DNA of 64,000 nucleotides from Pseudooceanicola nanhaiensis DSM 18065. GTDB lineage: Bacteria; Pseudomonadota; Alphaproteobacteria; Rhodobacterales; Rhodobacteraceae. Made by a program: the position numbers and the translations under genes. Location: NCBI RefSeq assembly GCF_000688295.1, contig NZ_JHZF01000011.1:1024288-1088287 (forward strand). Direction: 5' to 3'. Of this stretch, positions 43,243 to 52,368 are shown one piece after another. Within the stretch, counting starts at the first letter, position 1, and every line of letters begins with the position of its first letter. The notes under the pieces are model-generated. The model saw only the letters and a program-made list of their open reading frames with translations. It made no database searches and had not been told where the DNA came from.

Positions 43243-44259
43243 ATGACCGCATTTCTCCGCACCACCGCCCTTGCCGGCGGGATCGCCGCGCTTGCCGCCG
43301 GCTCCGCTCTGGCCGAGGAGGTCAATCTCTATTCCTATCGCCAGCCCGAGCTTCTGAAGCCACTGACGGACGCCTTCACCGAAGAGACCGGCATCGCCGT
43401 GAACGTCGCCTTCCTCGAGGACGGCATGGTCGAGCGTCTGACGGCCGAGGGCGACCGTTCGCCCGCTGACCTGGTGCTGACGGTGGACATCTCGCGCCTC
43501 GCCTCGGTGGTCGATGCGGGCGTCACCCAGCCGGTGGAAAGCACCGTTCTGACCGATCACGTCCCCGCCGCCTTCCACGATCCCGACAATCACTGGTGGG
43601 GCCTGACGACCCGCGCGCGGATCATCTATGCCAGCAAGGACCGCGTCGAGGACGGCGAGGTGACGACCTACGAGGATCTCGCCGATCCCAAGTGGGAAGG
43701 CCGGATCTGCACCCGCTCCGGGACGCACGCCTACAACGTCGCGCTGGTCGCCGCCTACCTGCACCATCACGGCGAGGAGGCCACGAAAGACTGGCTCGAA
43801 GGCGTGAAATCCAACCTCGCGCGCAAGCCGCAGGGCAACGACCGGGCGCAGGTCAAGGCGATCTGGGCCGGCGAATGCGACATCGCCATCGGCAACACCT
43901 ACTACATGGGCCAGATGCTCGAGGACCCCGAGCAGACCGAATGGGCGAACTCGGTCGACATCGTCTTCCCGACCTTCGAGGGCGCCGGCACGCACATGAA
44001 CATCTCGGGCATCGCGATGACCAAGGCCGCGCCCAACAAGGAGAACGCGCTGAAGTTCATGGAATTCCTCGTCTCGCCCGAGGCGCAGGAGATCTATGCC
44101 GAGGCGAACCACGAATACCCGATCGCCCCGGGCTCGGAACCGAGCGATCTGGTCAAGGGCTGGGGCGAGTTCACGCCCGACGACGTGAACCTGATGGACC
44201 TCGCCGCGCTGCGCCCCGACGCGCTGCGCCTGATCCAGGAAGTCGATTTCGACGGCTGA
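43243..44259 (+). CDS. Ferric iron ABC transporter substrate-binding protein (FbpA/FutA type)
   Basis: This 338-residue periplasmic protein has a signal peptide ([25 protein letters not shown], cut near ALA-EE) and the class of fold with mature start VNLYSYRQPELL. The tyrosine pair in GNTYYMGQ and Y-rich N-terminus supply Fe3+ ligands. GGGAGGTCCCG precedes the ATG. No permease or ATPase genes are adjacent, so the partner FbpBC must lie elsewhere. A strong terminator follows immediately, so it is transcribed alone. Confidence 0.92.
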   Translation: MTAFLRTTALAGGIAALAAGSALAEEVNLYSYRQPELLKPLTDAFTEETGIAVNVAFLEDGMVERLTAEGDRSPADLVLTVDISRLASVVDAGVTQPVESTVLTDHVPAAFHDPDNHWWGLTTRARIIYASKDRVEDGEVTTYEDLADPKWEGRICTRSGTHAYNVALVAAYLHHHGEEATKDWLEGVKSNLARKPQGNDRAQVKAIWAGECDIAIGNTYYMGQMLEDPEQTEWANSVDIVFPTFEGAGTHMNISGIAMTKAAPNKENALKFMEFLVSPEAQEIYAEANHEYPIAPGSEPSDLVKGWGEFTPDDVNLMDLAALRPDALRLIQEVDFDG

Positions 44260-44284
44260 GCCCTTGCCGCTGCAGGACGTCGAG

Positions 44285-44312
44285 CGGCCCGCCCCCCGGC
44301 GGGCCGTTTCTC
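44285..44312 (+). terminator. Rho-independent terminator after the iron-binding protein gene
   Basis: A perfect 9-bp stem CGGCCCGCC/GGCGGGCCG with a C4 loop is followed by TTTCTC. It lies 25 bases after the stop. Confidence 0.85.
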
Positions 44313-44748
44313 ATTCCGTCATCTCGCGCTGGCGCATCGGCATCCGGTCGATCAGTGCGAAGAGCCGGTCGGGCGTGACCGGGTGGTCCTCGCGCAGTTT
44401 CACGCCGCCATCCTTGCCGACCAGCAGCACCGCGAACCCGTCGAGCGCCAGCCCGGTGCGCAGCCGTCCGAGCGCCTTGGGGTCGGTGTCGGTCAGCACG
44501 ACGATGTCGCGGTCCCTGAGGCCCGACCGCACCGCCGACAGCATCTCGATCTGGCGGCGCACATCCGGGTCCTCGGCCGAGGCGCCGAAGATGACGACCG
44601 GGCGCTTCTCCCAGCGGTAGGCGGAGAGATCCCCCGTCTCGGCCGGAAGCGGCCGGATCAGGTCGCCGTCCCTGGCGCGTGCGCCCCCGGCCAGAAGCAG
44701 GGCGCCGGCGCCGAGGGCAAGGCCGATGAGGGGCAGGATCGGGGGCAT
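44311..44748 (-). CDS. DUF4174 domain-containing protein
   Basis: This 145-residue protein begins with a signal peptide or anchor (MPPILPLIGLALGAGALLLAGG) and carries a thioredoxin-fold-like DUF4174 domain (WEKRPVVIFGASAEDPDVRRQ, RDIVVLTDTDP, FAVLLVGKDGGVKLR) without a CxxC redox pair. The function is unknown. The start is chosen at the signal peptide rather than the in-frame upstream codons. Confidence 0.85.
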   Translation of the reverse strand: MPPILPLIGLALGAGALLLAGGARARDGDLIRPLPAETGDLSAYRWEKRPVVIFGASAEDPDVRRQIEMLSAVRSGLRDRDIVVLTDTDPKALGRLRTGLALDGFAVLLVGKDGGVKLREDHPVTPDRLFALIDRMPMRQREMTE

Positions 44749-44832
44749 GGCATCATCCTTCGCTGTGCAAGGGTCTACGCGCGGACCCCCGATCCGGTTC
44801 AGACCGGGCCGATCCGCCCCGCGCAAGCCCGC

Positions 44833-45711
44833 TCATGCGATGAGCGTGACGCCTTTCATCCCGCCGATGGTCGCGAGGTCCTGGGCATAGCTTTCGGCCA
44901 GCCGCCCGGCCTGCTCCGGCGTGAAGCGGGCAAAGCCCAGATCCGCGCGCGCCTCCGCGTGTTCGGCGATCACCGCCTGCCACTCGGCGCGGGCCAGCGT
45001 CTCGCCTGCGCGGTAGCGCGCCTGCAACGCCGCAAGCGCCGTGTCGGTGGCCGATAGGTTCCAGGCCCGCCCCGGCTCTTCCAGCCCGGTGACCGCGCCC
45101 TCCGGCAGGAGCCTTGCCAGAAGCTCCCGGCTCTCGCCGCGCAGGGCATAGTCGATCACGGTCAGCCGTTCGGGCCGCAGGCGGCGCCGGAAGGCGGTGA
45201 TCACGGCTGGCCAGCCCCGGTCGATGCCGGCCATCGCCTCTGCGATCTCGCCGAAGGGCGGGACGGGATTGTCCTCGGCCCGCTTGCGATAGGCCGAGAC
45301 GAAAAGCGCGTCATAGGGCCGGACCACGATCAGCACGTGCCTGAGCGGCAGCGGCAGGCCGGCCGCCAGCACCGTGGCACGCCGCCGGACGGCCGGAAAG
45401 AACTGGCCCTGGTAGAAGTGGAACATCCGCCCGGCGATGTTCTCTTCGCTCAGCACCATTGACCGGCCCGGCGTCATATGCGCCCCGAGCGTGTCCTGAA
45501 CACCCGCGATCCAGCCTTCGTCGGGCGTCTTGCGGTGGCGCGGATGCGGCAGCCGCAGCGCCAGCCGTCCGCCCTCGGCCCCGTCGCGGCCCGGGTAGGC
45601 GAGGTCGAAGCCCGCCGCCTCCAGCCGCGGCCGGTTCAGCGCGAGGCAGGCCTGGAACGAGCTCGTGCCCGTGCGGTGCGCGCCCGCGTGGATGTAGATG
45701 CCCGGTGCCAT
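44833..45711 (-). CDS. Sulfotransferase-like P-loop protein
   Basis: This 292-residue protein starts MAPGIYIHAGAHRTGTSSFQ; the HAGAHRTGTSS loop matches the 5'-phosphosulfate loop of PAPS sulfotransferases, and VVRPYDALFVSAYRKRAED matches their 3'-phosphate motif (R-x7-S). It would transfer sulfate from PAPS to a glycan, lipid or small molecule; the substrate is unknown. GGAGAG precedes the ATG. It diverges from the nucleoside hydrolase gene. Confidence 0.75.
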   Translation of the reverse strand: MAPGIYIHAGAHRTGTSSFQACLALNRPRLEAAGFDLAYPGRDGAEGGRLALRLPHPRHRKTPDEGWIAGVQDTLGAHMTPGRSMVLSEENIAGRMFHFYQGQFFPAVRRRATVLAAGLPLPLRHVLIVVRPYDALFVSAYRKRAEDNPVPPFGEIAEAMAGIDRGWPAVITAFRRRLRPERLTVIDYALRGESRELLARLLPEGAVTGLEEPGRAWNLSATDTALAALQARYRAGETLARAEWQAVIAEHAEARADLGFARFTPEQAGRLAESYAQDLATIGGMKGVTLIA

Positions 45712-45825
45712 GGTGCGCTCTCCGTCTTCGGGCAGCATCCTCCAGAACCCGCCGATGCGCAATCGCCCGGTGGACTTCCACCCGGCTGCACGGCACTGTC
45801 CCGCGACATCGCAAAGAGGACCCAC

Positions 45826-46767
45826 ATGAGCGCACGCAGGATCATCATCGACACCGACCCCGGGCAGGACGACGCCGTCGCCATCCTGCTGGCGCTGGCA
45901 AGCCCCGAAGAGATCGAGGTGCTCGGCATCACCGCCGTGGCCGGCAACGTGCCGCTGTCGCTGACCGCGAAGAACGCGCGGATCGTGTGCGAACTGGCGG
46001 GGCGCCCGGACGTGAAGGTCTTCGCGGGCTGCGACCGTCCGCTGTCGCGCCGCCTGGTGACGGCCGAGCATGTCCATGGCGAGACCGGGCTCAACGGGCC
46101 GAAGCTGCCGGATCCCGAGATGCCGCTGCAGGACCGGCACGGCGTCGATTTCATCATCGAGACGCTGCGCGCCGAACCCGCCGGGACGGTGACGCTCTGC
46201 CCGCTCGGGCCGCTGACGAACATCGCGATGGCCTTCCGCCTGGCGCCCGACATCATCGAGCGGGTGCAGGAGATCGTCCTGATGGGCGGCGCCTATTTCG
46301 AGGTCGGCAACATCACCCCGGCGGCCGAGTTCAACATCTACGTCGATCCGCAGGCCGCCGACATCGTCTTCCGCGCCGGCGTGCCGATCACGGTGATGTC
46401 GCTCGACGTGACGCACCAGGCGCTGGTCACGAAGGAGCGCAACGACGCCTTCCGCGCCATCGGCAACCGCGCGGGCGAGGCCGTCGCCGCGATGACCGAC
46501 TTCTTCGAGCGTTTCGACCTCGCGAAATACGGCAGCAAGGGCGCGCCGCTGCACGATCCCTGCGTGACGGCCTACCTGATCCGGCCCGAGCTCTTCACCG
46601 GACGGCACATCAACGTCGAGATCGAGACGCGATCCGAGCTGACCATGGGCATGACCGTGGCCGATTGGTGGGGCGTCTCGGGCCGTGAGCCCAATGCGAT
46701 GTTCATGGGCACGATCGACAGCGACGGCTTCTTCGCGCTCATCACCGAAAGGCTGGCCCGCCTATGA
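45826..46767 (+). CDS. Inosine-uridine preferring nucleoside hydrolase
   Basis: This 313-residue enzyme cleaves ribonucleosides to base and ribose. The Ca2+-binding IIIDTDPGQDDAVAILLALA at the N-terminus, the NIAMAFRLAPDI and LMGGAYFEVGNITPAAEFN motifs and a late HDP (about residue 245) are diagnostic. AAAGAGG lies upstream of the ATG. The GNAT gene follows with a four-base overlap. Confidence 0.93.
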   Translation: MSARRIIIDTDPGQDDAVAILLALASPEEIEVLGITAVAGNVPLSLTAKNARIVCELAGRPDVKVFAGCDRPLSRRLVTAEHVHGETGLNGPKLPDPEMPLQDRHGVDFIIETLRAEPAGTVTLCPLGPLTNIAMAFRLAPDIIERVQEIVLMGGAYFEVGNITPAAEFNIYVDPQAADIVFRAGVPITVMSLDVTHQALVTKERNDAFRAIGNRAGEAVAAMTDFFERFDLAKYGSKGAPLHDPCVTAYLIRPELFTGRHINVEIETRSELTMGMTVADWWGVSGREPNAMFMGTIDSDGFFALITERLARL

Positions 46768-47210
46768 CGGCATTGCATCTTGCCGGGCCGGACGATGCGG
46801 GGCGGCTCCTGCCGATGATCGCGGCCTTCCACGAGGAGACCGGGATCTCGCAGAAACCCGAGGCCCGGGCCGAGGCGCTGATGCCCCTGCTCGAAGGCTC
46901 GCCCTACGGGGTCGCCTACCTCGTGGGTCCGGCACGGGCGCCGATCGGCTACGTGGTGATCTGTTTCGGCTGGTCGCTCGAAATGGGCGGCATGGACGGG
47001 TTTCTCGACGAGATCTACATCCGCCCCGGCGTGCGCGGGCGCGGGATCGGCTCGGAAGTGCTGCAGAACCTGCCGAAGGCGCTGGCGGGCGCCGGGCTGA
47101 AGGCGCTGCATCTCGAGGCGCGACGGGATGATCCCCGGATCGAAGGGTTCTACCGGCGCAACAAGTTCGAGCTCCGTCCGGACACGGTGCTGATGACGCG
47201 GAGGCTGTGA
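46764..47210 (+). CDS. GNAT family N-acetyltransferase
   Basis: This 148-residue protein has the GNAT fold; the acetyl-CoA pyrophosphate-binding motif is RPGVRGRGIGSEVL (about 90-103), followed by ALHLEARRDDPRIEGFYRRN. The substrate is unknown. It overlaps the nucleoside hydrolase by four bases, suggesting linked expression. Two hairpins follow it. Confidence 0.9.
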   Translation: MTALHLAGPDDAGRLLPMIAAFHEETGISQKPEARAEALMPLLEGSPYGVAYLVGPARAPIGYVVICFGWSLEMGGMDGFLDEIYIRPGVRGRGIGSEVLQNLPKALAGAGLKALHLEARRDDPRIEGFYRRNKFELRPDTVLMTRRL

Positions 47211-47217
47211 TTGCGGC

Positions 47218-47304
47218 GGCGGGGTGAACCCCGCCCTTGCGCACCTCTCACGCCCCGCACGATGGAGCTAGCCGCATCGGGGTTCGGGCGGAGAGGGTCC
47301 GCCC
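47218..47304 (+). terminator. Two hairpins after the GNAT gene
   Basis: 47218-47235 has a 7-bp stem GGCGGGG/CCCCGCC with TGAA loop; 47286-47304 has a 7-bp stem GGGCGGA/TCCGCCC followed by TTCTCC. Either could terminate the nucleoside hydrolase-GNAT transcript before selO. Confidence 0.5.
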
Positions 47305-47355
47305 TTCTCCGGCCCCCCACTGGCAATCCCCCTGCCCCGCACCTAGATCCCTCCC

Positions 47356-48777
47356 ATGACCCTCGCGCTTCGCTTCGACAACAGCTACGCCCGCCTGCCG
47401 GACGGCTTCTTCACCCGCCTCGCCCCGACCCCGGTCGCGGCGCCGCGGCTGATGGCGTTCAACCGTCCCCTCGCCGAGGAGCTGGGCCTGACCGACATCC
47501 CGGACGAGGCGACCCTCGCGGCCATCTTCTCGGGCAACACCCCGCCCGAGGGCGCGGCCCCGCTGGCGCAGGCCTATGCCGGGCACCAGTTCGGCGGCTT
47601 CAACCCGCAACTGGGCGACGGCCGGGCGATCCTGCTGGGCGAGGTGATGGACCGGGAGGGCAAGAGGCGGGACCTCCAGCTCAAGGGCTCCGGCCCCACG
47701 CCCTATTCCCGGATGGGCGACGGCCGCGCCTGGGTCGGGCCCGTGCTGCGCGAATACGTGGTCTCCGAGGCGATGCATGCGCTCGGCATCCCCACGACCC
47801 GTGCGCTTGCCGCCGTGGCGACCGGTGAGGATATCCAGCGCGAGACACGCCTGCCCGGCGCGGTGCTGACACGGGTCGCCTCCAGCCACATCCGCGTCGG
47901 CACTTTCCAGTATTTCTTCGCGCGGCGCGACCTCGACGCGCTGAAGGCGCTCAGCGACTACGCGATGCAGCGCCATTATCCCGAGGCCGAAACCCCCGAG
48001 GACTTCCTCGAGGCGGTCATCGCGCGCCAGGCCCGGCTGATCGCCCGGTGGATGTCGGTCGGCTTCATCCACGGCGTGATGAACACCGACAACACCAGCG
48101 TGTCCGGCGAGACGATCGACTACGGCCCCTGCGCCTTCATGGATGCCTACCACCCCGGAACGGTCTATTCCTCGATCGACCGGGGCGGGCGCTATGCCTA
48201 CCAGAACCAGCCCGGGATCATCGCCTGGAACCTCGCGCAATTCGCCTCCTGCCTCGTGCCGCTGATGCCGGACGAGGACGCGGCGATCAAGCGCTTTACC
48301 GAGATGGTCCAGGCCGTCCCCGACCGGGTGCACGCGGAATGGCTGACGATTTTCCGCGCGAAGCTGGGGCTGACTTCGGCGCGGGAGGAGGACGAGCGCC
48401 TGATCGTCGACCTGCTGACGCTGATGGCCGAGGGGCAGGCCGATTTCACCAACACCTTCCGGGCGCTCGCCACCGGCAGGGCGCGCGACCAGTTCACCGA
48501 CCGCGCGGCCTTCGACGCATGGCAGGCGCGCTGGACCGCCCGGGCGGAGGGAGAGCCCGATCCGGCGGGGCTGATGACGCGGACGAACCCGGCCTACATC
48601 CCGCGCAACCACCGGGTCGAGCAGATGATCGACGCCGCGCTCGAGCATGACATGGCCCCGTTCCAGCGGCTGAACGACGTGCTCTCCCGGCCGTTCGAGG
48701 ACCAGCCCGGGGCCGAGGATCTGACCCGTCCGCCGCTGCCCGGCGAGGCGGTTCAGGCCACCTTCTGCGGCACCTGA
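47356..48777 (+). CDS. selO: Protein adenylyltransferase SelO (YdiU family)
   Basis: This 473-residue pseudokinase-fold enzyme transfers AMP to protein hydroxyls and has been linked to redox homeostasis. Family motifs are [39 protein letters not shown] (in two pieces), [13 protein letters not shown] and [23 protein letters not shown] split around the active-site Asp/Asn. A cysteine lies near the C-terminus (TFCGT), the place where eukaryotic SelO carries selenocysteine. The last 25 bases overlap the convergent EamA gene. Confidence 0.95.
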   Translation: MTLALRFDNSYARLPDGFFTRLAPTPVAAPRLMAFNRPLAEELGLTDIPDEATLAAIFSGNTPPEGAAPLAQAYAGHQFGGFNPQLGDGRAILLGEVMDREGKRRDLQLKGSGPTPYSRMGDGRAWVGPVLREYVVSEAMHALGIPTTRALAAVATGEDIQRETRLPGAVLTRVASSHIRVGTFQYFFARRDLDALKALSDYAMQRHYPEAETPEDFLEAVIARQARLIARWMSVGFIHGVMNTDNTSVSGETIDYGPCAFMDAYHPGTVYSSIDRGGRYAYQNQPGIIAWNLAQFASCLVPLMPDEDAAIKRFTEMVQAVPDRVHAEWLTIFRAKLGLTSAREEDERLIVDLLTLMAEGQADFTNTFRALATGRARDQFTDRAAFDAWQARWTARAEGEPDPAGLMTRTNPAYIPRNHRVEQMIDAALEHDMAPFQRLNDVLSRPFEDQPGAEDLTRPPLPGEAVQATFCGT

Positions 48778-49646
48778 CGGCGGTTGATGAGGTAGATCCC
48801 GACCGCCACCAGCCCCAGACCGGCCAGGACCAGGGGGCGCAGCGGCTCGCCCAGGATGGCCCAGGCGAAGAAGACCGAGAAGACCGGCGTGAGGAACGAG
48901 AAGCTCGCCACCGTCGAGGCCGGGTAGATCCGGATCAGCAGCAGCCACGCCATGAAACAGAAGAGCGCCACCGCCACCACCTGGTAGGCCATCAGCCAGA
49001 CATGCACCGGCTCGAAGTCGCGCACCAGAGGGCCGAAGAAGAAGGCCGCCAGCAGCAGGAAGGGCGACGAGACCCCGAGCTGCCACAGCAGCGTCGCCTC
49101 GCCCGGCACCCGGCTCATCGCCGAGGCGCGCAGCAGCATCCCGACCGCCGCCCAGCCGATCGCGCCCACGAAGGCGATGATGTCGCCGGTCAGGTCGGCG
49201 TGGCCGCCCTCCTGATCGCTCATCACCAGCACCACGGCGACGAGGCAGAGCACGAGGCCCAGCGACTTCGTCCGGGTCAGACGCTCTCCGGGCAGCAGGA
49301 AATGCGCCATCAGCGACAGGTGCACGGGCATCGTGTAGAACATGATCGACACATGCGAGACCGAGGTCATGTCGACCGCCACGTAGAGGCACAGGAACTC
49401 GAACGCGAAGAGCCCGCCCAGCCAGAGCCCCGCCTTCACGATGGAGCGGTCGACGGGGAACGGGATCCGGCGCGCCAGCACCCAGACGCCGACGCAGGCC
49501 GCCGCCACGGCCGATCGCAGGCCCGACTGGAAGACGGGCGACAGCCCCTCGGACGTGAGCTTCATCACCACCTGGTTGGCGCCGAGAATCAGGGAGATGA
49601 AGATGAGGAGCGACGCGCCCTGCGCGTCGATACGGGCCTTTTGCAT
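48753..49646 (-). CDS. DMT superfamily transporter (EamA)
   Basis: This 297-residue protein has ten hydrophobic segments in two EamA repeats (about 12-140 and 150-290; second repeat ends [17 protein letters not shown]). It is a likely exporter of metabolites or amino acids with unknown substrate. A 20-bp perfect palindrome lies 12-31 bases before its start. Confidence 0.88.
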   Translation of the reverse strand: MQKARIDAQGASLLIFISLILGANQVVMKLTSEGLSPVFQSGLRSAVAAACVGVWVLARRIPFPVDRSIVKAGLWLGGLFAFEFLCLYVAVDMTSVSHVSIMFYTMPVHLSLMAHFLLPGERLTRTKSLGLVLCLVAVVLVMSDQEGGHADLTGDIIAFVGAIGWAAVGMLLRASAMSRVPGEATLLWQLGVSSPFLLLAAFFFGPLVRDFEPVHVWLMAYQVVAVALFCFMAWLLLIRIYPASTVASFSFLTPVFSVFFAWAILGEPLRPLVLAGLGLVAVGIYLINRRQVPQKVA

Positions 49647-49657
49647 GGCGGCATCAA

Positions 49658-49677
49658 ACCCTGCGGCGCCGCAGGGT
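49658..49677. promoter_or_regulatory. 20-bp perfect palindrome before the EamA gene
   Basis: The left arm ACCCTGCGGC is followed without spacer by its exact reverse complement. It lies between the DUF2238 stop and the EamA start on the minus strand. It may be an operator for a dimeric regulator, or a terminator-like structure for the upstream gene. Confidence 0.5.
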
Positions 49678-49685
49678 CAAGGGCC

Positions 49686-50321
49686 CTACTTGCGGAATCT
49701 GCGGAAGTAGCGGGGATTGTTCTTGACGAAATCGTGGATCGCCGAGGTCAGCGAGCCGAGCCTCTGCTTCTTGAGATAGGCAAAGCCGAACGAGGCCCCG
49801 ATCAGCGCGCCCACGGTGTCGACCATCAGGTCCTTCATCGTGTCGGGCAGACCGGATTTCTGCATGTTCATGCCGAAGGTCTGGTCCATGCCGTATTCGA
49901 AGATCTCCCAGAGCGCCCCGACCGAGAGCGCAAAGCAGAAGCCGAAGAACGAGATCGCGACCGGCGGCGCCGAGTAGCGGTCGCCCTGGAACATCATGAA
50001 GACGAGAACGAAGCCGATCATCCCGAACCCGACGGCGCTGCCGAAATGCAGCACCATGTCCCACCACCAGTACTTGTCGTAGAAATCGTGCACTTCGCCC
50101 AGGAACAGCGTCATGCCCACGAAGACCGTGGTGGCCGCGATGAAGCCGCGCGGCACGTGGATCTCGGCCCATTTCGCGATGTAGGCCGGCGCCATGGCAA
50201 GGCCCAGCGTCGCGAAGGAGATGAAGGCGAGCGAGAGCTGCCCGGTGATCAGCGCATCCAGTCCGAACAGGAGCAAAACCGCCCATATTCCGAGGGTCAG
50301 CCAGGCCTGGCCCTTATACAT
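49686..50321 (-). CDS. YjdF/DUF2238-like membrane protein
   Basis: This 211-residue protein has about six hydrophobic segments. The polar signature HDFYDKYWWWDMVLHFGSA and ALWEIFEYGMDQTFG with DTMKDLMVDTVGALIGA is typical of the YjdF family, where conserved Asp, His and Glu residues lie at the membrane surface. The function is unknown. It diverges from the EEP hydrolase gene across 37 bases. Confidence 0.8.
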   Translation of the reverse strand: MYKGQAWLTLGIWAVLLLFGLDALITGQLSLAFISFATLGLAMAPAYIAKWAEIHVPRGFIAATTVFVGMTLFLGEVHDFYDKYWWWDMVLHFGSAVGFGMIGFVLVFMMFQGDRYSAPPVAISFFGFCFALSVGALWEIFEYGMDQTFGMNMQKSGLPDTMKDLMVDTVGALIGASFGFAYLKKQRLGSLTSAIHDFVKNNPRYFRRFRK

Positions 50322-50358
50322 CTTCCCTTGCCTTTCGCTTCGTGGCTAACGTGACGAT

Positions 50359-51057
50359 ATGAAACGAGATAAGCTGCGCGTCGCAACCTACAACCTTCAG
50401 AAATGCGTGGGCCTCGACATGCGCCGGCGTCCGGACCGCTCGCTGGTGGTCATCGGAGAGCTCGATGCCGATCTGGTGGTCCTTCAGGAGGCCGACAAGC
50501 GCGTCCCCCCGCGCCCCGCCGCCCTGCCCCACGAGATGGTCGAGGCCGAGGGCTGGCGCATCGCCGACATGGGCCACCCGGCGAATTCACTGGGCTGGCA
50601 CGGCAACGCGCTTTTGATGCGCGGCGATGTGGAGGTGCGCGAGACCGGCCGGATCGAGCTGCCGGGGCTGGAGCCGCGCGGCGCGATCCGGGTGGATGTC
50701 GAGACCCGCATCGGCCCGCTCCGGGTGGTGGGCACCCACCTCGCGCTGATGCGCCGCTTCCGGCTGCTGCAACTGGGCGCCATACGCCGGGCGCTGGAAC
50801 GGCTGGACGAGATGCCCACCCTGATCGCCGGGGATTTCAACGAATGGGGCGACGCGCAGGGGCTGCAGAGCCAGCTCGGGCCCTACCGCATCCTGTCCTC
50901 CCGCCCCTCCTACCCCGCGCCGCGCCCGATCGCGGCCCTCGACCGCTTCGCCATCGGACCGGGGCTCAGGGCCTCGGTGCCCCGGCCTGTCACCGGACAA
51001 CCGGCGCGGATCGCCTCGGATCACCTGCCGATGTGGACCGACGTGTCGCGGGAGTGA
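50359..51057 (+). CDS. Endonuclease/exonuclease/phosphatase (EEP) family hydrolase
   Basis: This 232-residue protein has the EEP core: RVATYNLQKCVG at the N-terminus, LVVLQEADKR (catalytic Glu), GTHLALMRRFRLLQ, IAGDFNEWGD and C-terminal SDHLPMW with the catalytic His. Such proteins cut nucleic acids or phosphoesters; the substrate is unknown. It ends about 50 bases before the LOV kinase promoter. Confidence 0.88.
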   Translation: MKRDKLRVATYNLQKCVGLDMRRRPDRSLVVIGELDADLVVLQEADKRVPPRPAALPHEMVEAEGWRIADMGHPANSLGWHGNALLMRGDVEVRETGRIELPGLEPRGAIRVDVETRIGPLRVVGTHLALMRRFRLLQLGAIRRALERLDEMPTLIAGDFNEWGDAQGLQSQLGPYRILSSRPSYPAPRPIAALDRFAIGPGLRASVPRPVTGQPARIASDHLPMWTDVSRE

Positions 51058-51106
51058 GGGCGGGCCGTCTGCGGTCCTCCCTTGCCGACATCCCCCGTCG
51101 TTTTGC

Positions 51107-51135
51107 TTGACCGGTTGCCCCATCCGGCTTGTAAG
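51107..51135 (+). promoter_or_regulatory. Promoter of the LOV histidine kinase gene
   Basis: TTGACC and TGTAAG are separated by exactly 17 bases, a good match to a housekeeping promoter. The transcript would start near 51142, leaving a leader of about 48 bases. Confidence 0.6.
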
Positions 51136-51148
51136 TGCTTCGTTTATC

Positions 51149-51170
51149 TTGTTAACCTTTACGTCAACAA
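51149..51170. promoter_or_regulatory. Operator-like inverted repeat in the LOV kinase leader
   Basis: Arms TTGTTAAC and GTCAACAA (7 of 8 complementary) are separated by 6 bases, just downstream of the predicted transcription start and 20 bases before the ATG. A bound regulator here would block transcription. The candidate regulator is unknown. Confidence 0.45.
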
Positions 51171-51189
51171 ATACGCGGGAGACGTCACG

Positions 51190-52269
51190 ATGGATCGGGA
51201 ACGCCAGCAGACGCTTGGATCGTCCGTATCCAAGGCCTCGATCTCGATCGTGCTGACGGACCCCACGGCCGAGGACAATCCGATCTTCTTCGTCAACGAC
51301 GCCTTCCAGAGGGTCACCCTGTACAGCCGCGAATTCGCCCTGGGTCGAAACTGCCGCTTCCTGCAGGGTGAACAGACGGAGCCCGAGGTGCTGGACGAGA
51401 TCCGGGCAGGGATCGCGGCCCGGAAAGAATTTCAGGTGACGATCACCAATCACAAGGCGGACGGCACGCCGTTCCGCAACCAGCTCCTGATTTCGCCGGT
51501 GACAGAGAAGGACGGCACGGTCTCGGCCTTCTTCGGGGTGCAGCGGGAACTGCACGGCGACAACGGCGGCCCCGAGCAGGACATCCAGGCGCTCGACCTT
51601 CTCCGCGAGCTGCAACACCGGGTGAAGAACCACCTCTCCATGGTCGTCAGCATGATCCGGATGCAGGCATCGCGGAAGGTCACGCCAGCCTCCGTCCAGG
51701 CCGTGGGCCGGCGGGTGGAAGCGCTGGCGCTGCTCTACGAGGAGATGTTCGACGCCACCATGGGCAGCGGCTCGGGCGAGACCATCCGCACCGGGGCCTA
51801 CCTGAGCCGCATCGCCTCGGTCGTGTCGCGGATCGCCGGACAGAGCGCCATCCGCATCAACGTGGAATGCGAAGAGATCGACCTGCCGGTCGATCAGGCC
51901 GCCCGGCTCGGGCTGCTGCTGTCGGAACTGCTGACCAACGCGCTCGAACATGCCTTCAAGGGTCGCGACAAGGGCCTCATCGACGTGCGCTTCAAACGGT
52001 TGAGCGAAGGCGGCGTCCGCCTCACCGTCGAGGACGACGGCATCGGCCTGCCCGAGGGCAGCAACTGGCCCTATGAAGCCGAGACCGTCGAGGTCCAGCA
52101 GGAGCGCGCGGAGCGCTCGGACGGCACGCTGGACACCACCGGGCACGACGGCCATTCCGGCGTCGGCGGCACGATCATCACCGGGCTGACGCAGATGCTG
52201 TCGGCAAGGCTCGACGTGAACCGGGCGCTGCAGGGCACCATCGTCACGGTGGATTTCCAGCCCTCCTGA
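51190..52269 (+). CDS. LOV-domain blue-light sensor histidine kinase (HWE/HisKA_2 type)
   Basis: This 359-residue soluble kinase has an N-terminal LOV domain (about 15-120) with the photoactive Cys55 in GRNCRFLQG and flavin-contact residues in TNHKADGTPFRNQLL and FFGVQRE. The kinase part is HisKA_2 with phospho-acceptor H143 in LQHRVKNHLSMVVSMI, then HATPase motifs LTNALEHAF and VEDDGIGLP. Blue light would form a flavin-cysteinyl adduct and change kinase activity. No response regulator is adjacent. GGGAGA precedes the ATG at 51190; the frame extends upstream through the promoter and is not coding there. Confidence 0.93.
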   Translation: MDRERQQTLGSSVSKASISIVLTDPTAEDNPIFFVNDAFQRVTLYSREFALGRNCRFLQGEQTEPEVLDEIRAGIAARKEFQVTITNHKADGTPFRNQLLISPVTEKDGTVSAFFGVQRELHGDNGGPEQDIQALDLLRELQHRVKNHLSMVVSMIRMQASRKVTPASVQAVGRRVEALALLYEEMFDATMGSGSGETIRTGAYLSRIASVVSRIAGQSAIRINVECEEIDLPVDQAARLGLLLSELLTNALEHAFKGRDKGLIDVRFKRLSEGGVRLTVEDDGIGLPEGSNWPYEAETVEVQQERAERSDGTLDTTGHDGHSGVGGTIITGLTQMLSARLDVNRALQGTIVTVDFQPS

Positions 52270-52368
52270 CGTGCCATGGAGCGGAGGGGCCCGGAATACC
52301 GCGGCCGCCCCCTTGCCCCCCGCCCCCATCTCCGCGCATGGTCGCGGGAACCAAGACCGGGGCCCTCA

